Part shown: positions 62,155 to 64,000 of the stretch, piece after piece
Numbering within the stretch: the first letter of the stretch is position 1
How the letters are laid out: every line of letters begins with the position of its first letter
Source of the DNA: CBDIHP01 sp965279195
Lineage (GTDB): Bacteria > Planctomycetota > Planctomycetia > Isosphaerales > Isosphaeraceae
Reading direction: 5' to 3'
Assembly: GCA_965279195.1 (NCBI GenBank)
Contig: CBDIHP010000027.1
Location: 1 to 64,000 of the forward strand
DNA: 64,000 nt
The notes under the pieces: generated by a model
Database searches by the model: none
Told to the model about the DNA's origin: nothing
The model's input: the letters and a program-made list of their open reading frames with translations, nothing else
Made by a program: the position numbers and the translations under genes

Positions 62155-62976
62155 ATGCCCGCTTTAAGACGAACCGCGTTGGTTCTATATTGCTTACTGT
62201 TGAGCCCCAACGCATTCGTCAGGGCTCAGAGCCAAGACCTAATAAGCATAAACGCACAGATATCTGCCGCGTGGAAGTCCGTGCAAACCCTGGACTTTGA
62301 ATGCGTGGAATCCATGGCGAAACAAGATGGAACCGCTGATTTTTCGAAGGCGATCGTGAGGCACAGGATTTCGTATAACGGACCCGGATTTTGGTATTCA
62401 CGATTCCGGGCACAAAAATCGACTGGCGGCCAGATCGACGAGCACACACTGCAAGACAACAGAAAGCTCTACATTTATGAGCTAAATGAAGAAAACAAAA
62501 TATCAGACCATGTTCGCGTCAAAAAGATAGGCGATAATCCTCATTCTTATCATGGGGCTCCTTGTTTGGTCATGATGTTGTTGATGCCTGGAGAGAAGCC
62601 GCTGCCAGACTATCTGAAAGATCCCGCCATGGAAAGAAGGTTGTTTATGAATCGGACATTGGAGTCCACGTACCGGGGTAACCCTATCACAGCTAGCCTG
62701 GACCCCAGGCATGACTGGTTGTGTCATCGGGTGAGCTTCGGGGCGAGGGACAATCCGCTTTCCGTAGAGGTGACGAAATTCGGTGCGCACAACGGACGCT
62801 GGTTCCCGGTCGAGGGGGTTTCAAAGCGAAGGGTAAATGCACTCGAGCCTGCTAGGACAAGAGCCTTTTCTGTCACAAATTTGCAAATCAATAAGCCTGT
62901 TGATCCGGACTTGTTTTCTGTGCCGAAACTCTCGGAGAGGGCAATTCTTGAGGACGAGAGCGGCTCCAAGAGATAA
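62155..62976 (+). CDS. Exported protein of unknown function, AT-rich for this genome
   Basis: A 273-residue protein with a signal peptide (ALVLYCLLLSPNAFVRA) and a beta-rich mature part (ISAAWKSVQTLDFECVESMA, RHRISYNGPGFWYSRFRAQ) that recalls the half-barrel of LolA-like carrier proteins; this is a weak impression. AAGGAG seven bases before ATG 62155 fixes the start. Base composition and codon use are clearly less GC-rich than the neighbours, suggesting acquisition or relaxed selection. The IS1595-like element is inserted just upstream and may have removed its original promoter. Confidence 0.75.
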   Translation: MPALRRTALVLYCLLLSPNAFVRAQSQDLISINAQISAAWKSVQTLDFECVESMAKQDGTADFSKAIVRHRISYNGPGFWYSRFRAQKSTGGQIDEHTLQDNRKLYIYELNEENKISDHVRVKKIGDNPHSYHGAPCLVMMLLMPGEKPLPDYLKDPAMERRLFMNRTLESTYRGNPITASLDPRHDWLCHRVSFGARDNPLSVEVTKFGAHNGRWFPVEGVSKRRVNALEPARTRAFSVTNLQINKPVDPDLFSVPKLSERAILEDESGSKR

Positions 62977-63372
62977 GGCGGGAACGCGGGGATATGTATT
63001 GCATTGGGCTATGATCTGATGTCCCAATCTACGGATCCTCCCTGTTTGCCGCCGATGCGACGCCTGTCCCTTCGTTGACTGCGGCATGTTCGGGACCCCG
63101 GGGGAGGTTGGGAGATCGGGGTGCCTCGCGCGCGGATCGACCGGGATGTCGTGGTAGGGTTATCCGATCACTCGGCCCGCGTGAAGGCCGCTCTGCGGTT
63201 GTCGCACAAGGGGATGGACTCCTCGTCGCGAATCCGGTCCCATGTGGGGCGGCCCTTTGTCGGTTTGGGCGTCTCTGATGGGGACGCTCTTGCTCGGGGG
63301 GGGCGATCGGTCCGGATTCGCTTCGCGGGTCCGTGATGGATCGATGCGAGATACCCTTGTGAGGCCGCCGAA
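62977..63372. other. Intergenic stretch, nothing recognised
   Basis: About 395 bases between the AT-rich exported protein and the synthetase-like gene. Open frames here look random. No repeat family from elsewhere in the window was found, and no clear promoter was seen. Confidence 0.4.
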
Positions 63373-64000
63373 ATGCCCGATGCGCCGCTCTTGCCGTCTC
63401 GCAGCCTCTGGCGGCCGCAGGCCTCCGCGATGGATGAGACGAACCTCGGCCGCCTGATGCGACGGATCGGGGTAAACACGCCCGGCGAGGCCCATGCGTG
63501 GTCGGTGGCCAACAGGGAGGAGTTCTGGGCGGCGACGGCCGAGGCGCTGAATGTCAGGTTCAGTCGCCCTTACGGGCGGGTCCTCGACGATTCGGCGGGT
63601 CCGGCGCATGCGCGTTGGTTCGTGGGCGGCGGGCTCAACATCGCCGCGTGCGGCCTCGACCGGCCGCCGGGGGAGACGGCGGTGGTCACCCGCCGGGCGG
63701 GCGGGCGGATGGAGTCGCTGACGGTGGGGGAGCTGGCGTCCCTGGCCCGACGCGCGGCGAATGGGTTCCGGGCGGCGGGTGTCGGGCCGGGTGACGGGGT
63801 CGGGTTCGTGGCGCCGATGACGGTGGAGGTCGTGGCCGCCTACCTCGGCGTGCTGATGCTCGGGGCCTACGCCGTGTCGGTCCCCGAGAGCCTGCCGGCC
63901 GAGGAGATCCGGTCCCGGCTCGTGCTCGGCCGCGCGAGGCTGGTGCTCACGCAGGACCGGGTCGTCCGGGGGGGCAAGTCGATCCCCCTGCTGGAGCGGG
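63373..64000 (+). CDS. Acyl-CoA synthetase (AMP-forming)-like protein, N-terminal part
   Basis: The gene is open at the right edge; 209 residues are visible. After a short lead come the acetyl-CoA-synthetase-like N-terminal features WSVANREEFWAATAEALNVR and WFVGGGLNIAACGLDR, then the start of the AMP-binding domain (MESLTVGELASLARRAANGF, GVGPGDGVGFVAPMTVEVV). This subgroup activates a carboxylate to acyl-AMP and transfers it to CoA. The ATP-binding and catalytic motifs lie beyond the window, so activity and substrate cannot be judged. GAGG lies 10 bases before ATG 63373. Confidence 0.8.
   Translation, partial: MPDAPLLPSRSLWRPQASAMDETNLGRLMRRIGVNTPGEAHAWSVANREEFWAATAEALNVRFSRPYGRVLDDSAGPAHARWFVGGGLNIAACGLDRPPGETAVVTRRAGGRMESLTVGELASLARRAANGFRAAGVGPGDGVGFVAPMTVEVVAAYLGVLMLGAYAVSVPESLPAEEIRSRLVLGRARLVLTQDRVVRGGKSIPLLER

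Overview
The window looks like a chromosomal segment of a high-GC planctomycete, most like the Isosphaeraceae group. I infer this from gene content, not from any search: three DUF1559 pseudopilin-like proteins, a DUF1549/DUF1553 cytochrome-like protein paired with a DUF1501 protein, DUF1080 and ThuA domains, large Ser/Thr kinases (one with a TPR tail, one with a sensor tail and its own ECF sigma factor), PEP-CTERM proteins, a BlaI/M56 pair and many palindromic intergenic repeats. No rRNA, tRNA or CRISPR array was seen.

Layout. 1-8.1 kb: a chemosensory operon, with a CheR tail, a giant three-Hpt CheA-type hybrid kinase, CheB and a double-CheW protein. 8.3-11.2 kb: an orphan gene and a heavily frameshifted TPR/receiver gene. 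11.7-18.2 kb: a BNR sialidase-like protein, a frameshifted secreted repeat protein, then a BlaI-type repressor and an M56 sensor whose C-terminal half is a paralogue of that secreted protein. 18.5-22.5 kb: a kinase-TPR protein. 22.5-36.2 kb: secreted and surface proteins (ThuA, three DUF1559, DUF4465 PEP-CTERM, CehA/McbA-like hydrolase, small lipoproteins, DUF4058, DUF1080) and an AI-2E-family membrane protein. A clear cobalamin riboswitch lies upstream of one DUF1559 gene and the DUF4465 gene.

36.3-38.7 kb holds the most interesting locus: a membrane protein (TIGR04222 type) with a Gly/Cys-only tail carrying seven cysteines, directly followed by an MNIO (DUF692) iron oxidase and a small overlapping partner. 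This is a plausible peptide or protein modification system acting on the Cys-Gly tail. Upstream on the same strand are a membrane Ser/Thr kinase with an extracytoplasmic sensor and its ECF sigma factor.

41.8-53.4 kb: a secreted Gfo/Idh/MocA protein, the DUF1549/DUF1553 + DUF1501 pair, and an operon of a small membrane protein and three alkaline-phosphatase-superfamily hydrolases. 53.4-60.7 kb: a GAF/PAS/PAS hybrid histidine kinase, a PEP-CTERM protein and a HEAT-repeat protein. 61.1-62.1 kb: a complete IS1595-like insertion sequence with 26-bp inverted repeats, an 8-bp target duplication and a candidate -1 frameshift site. The window closes with an AT-richer secreted protein and the start of an acyl-CoA synthetase-like gene.

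Intergenic DNA is full of palindromic repeats of several families, including four copies of a 168-185 bp element. Three genes have apparent single-base frameshifts, mostly in short G/C runs, so part of the sequence may carry indel errors.
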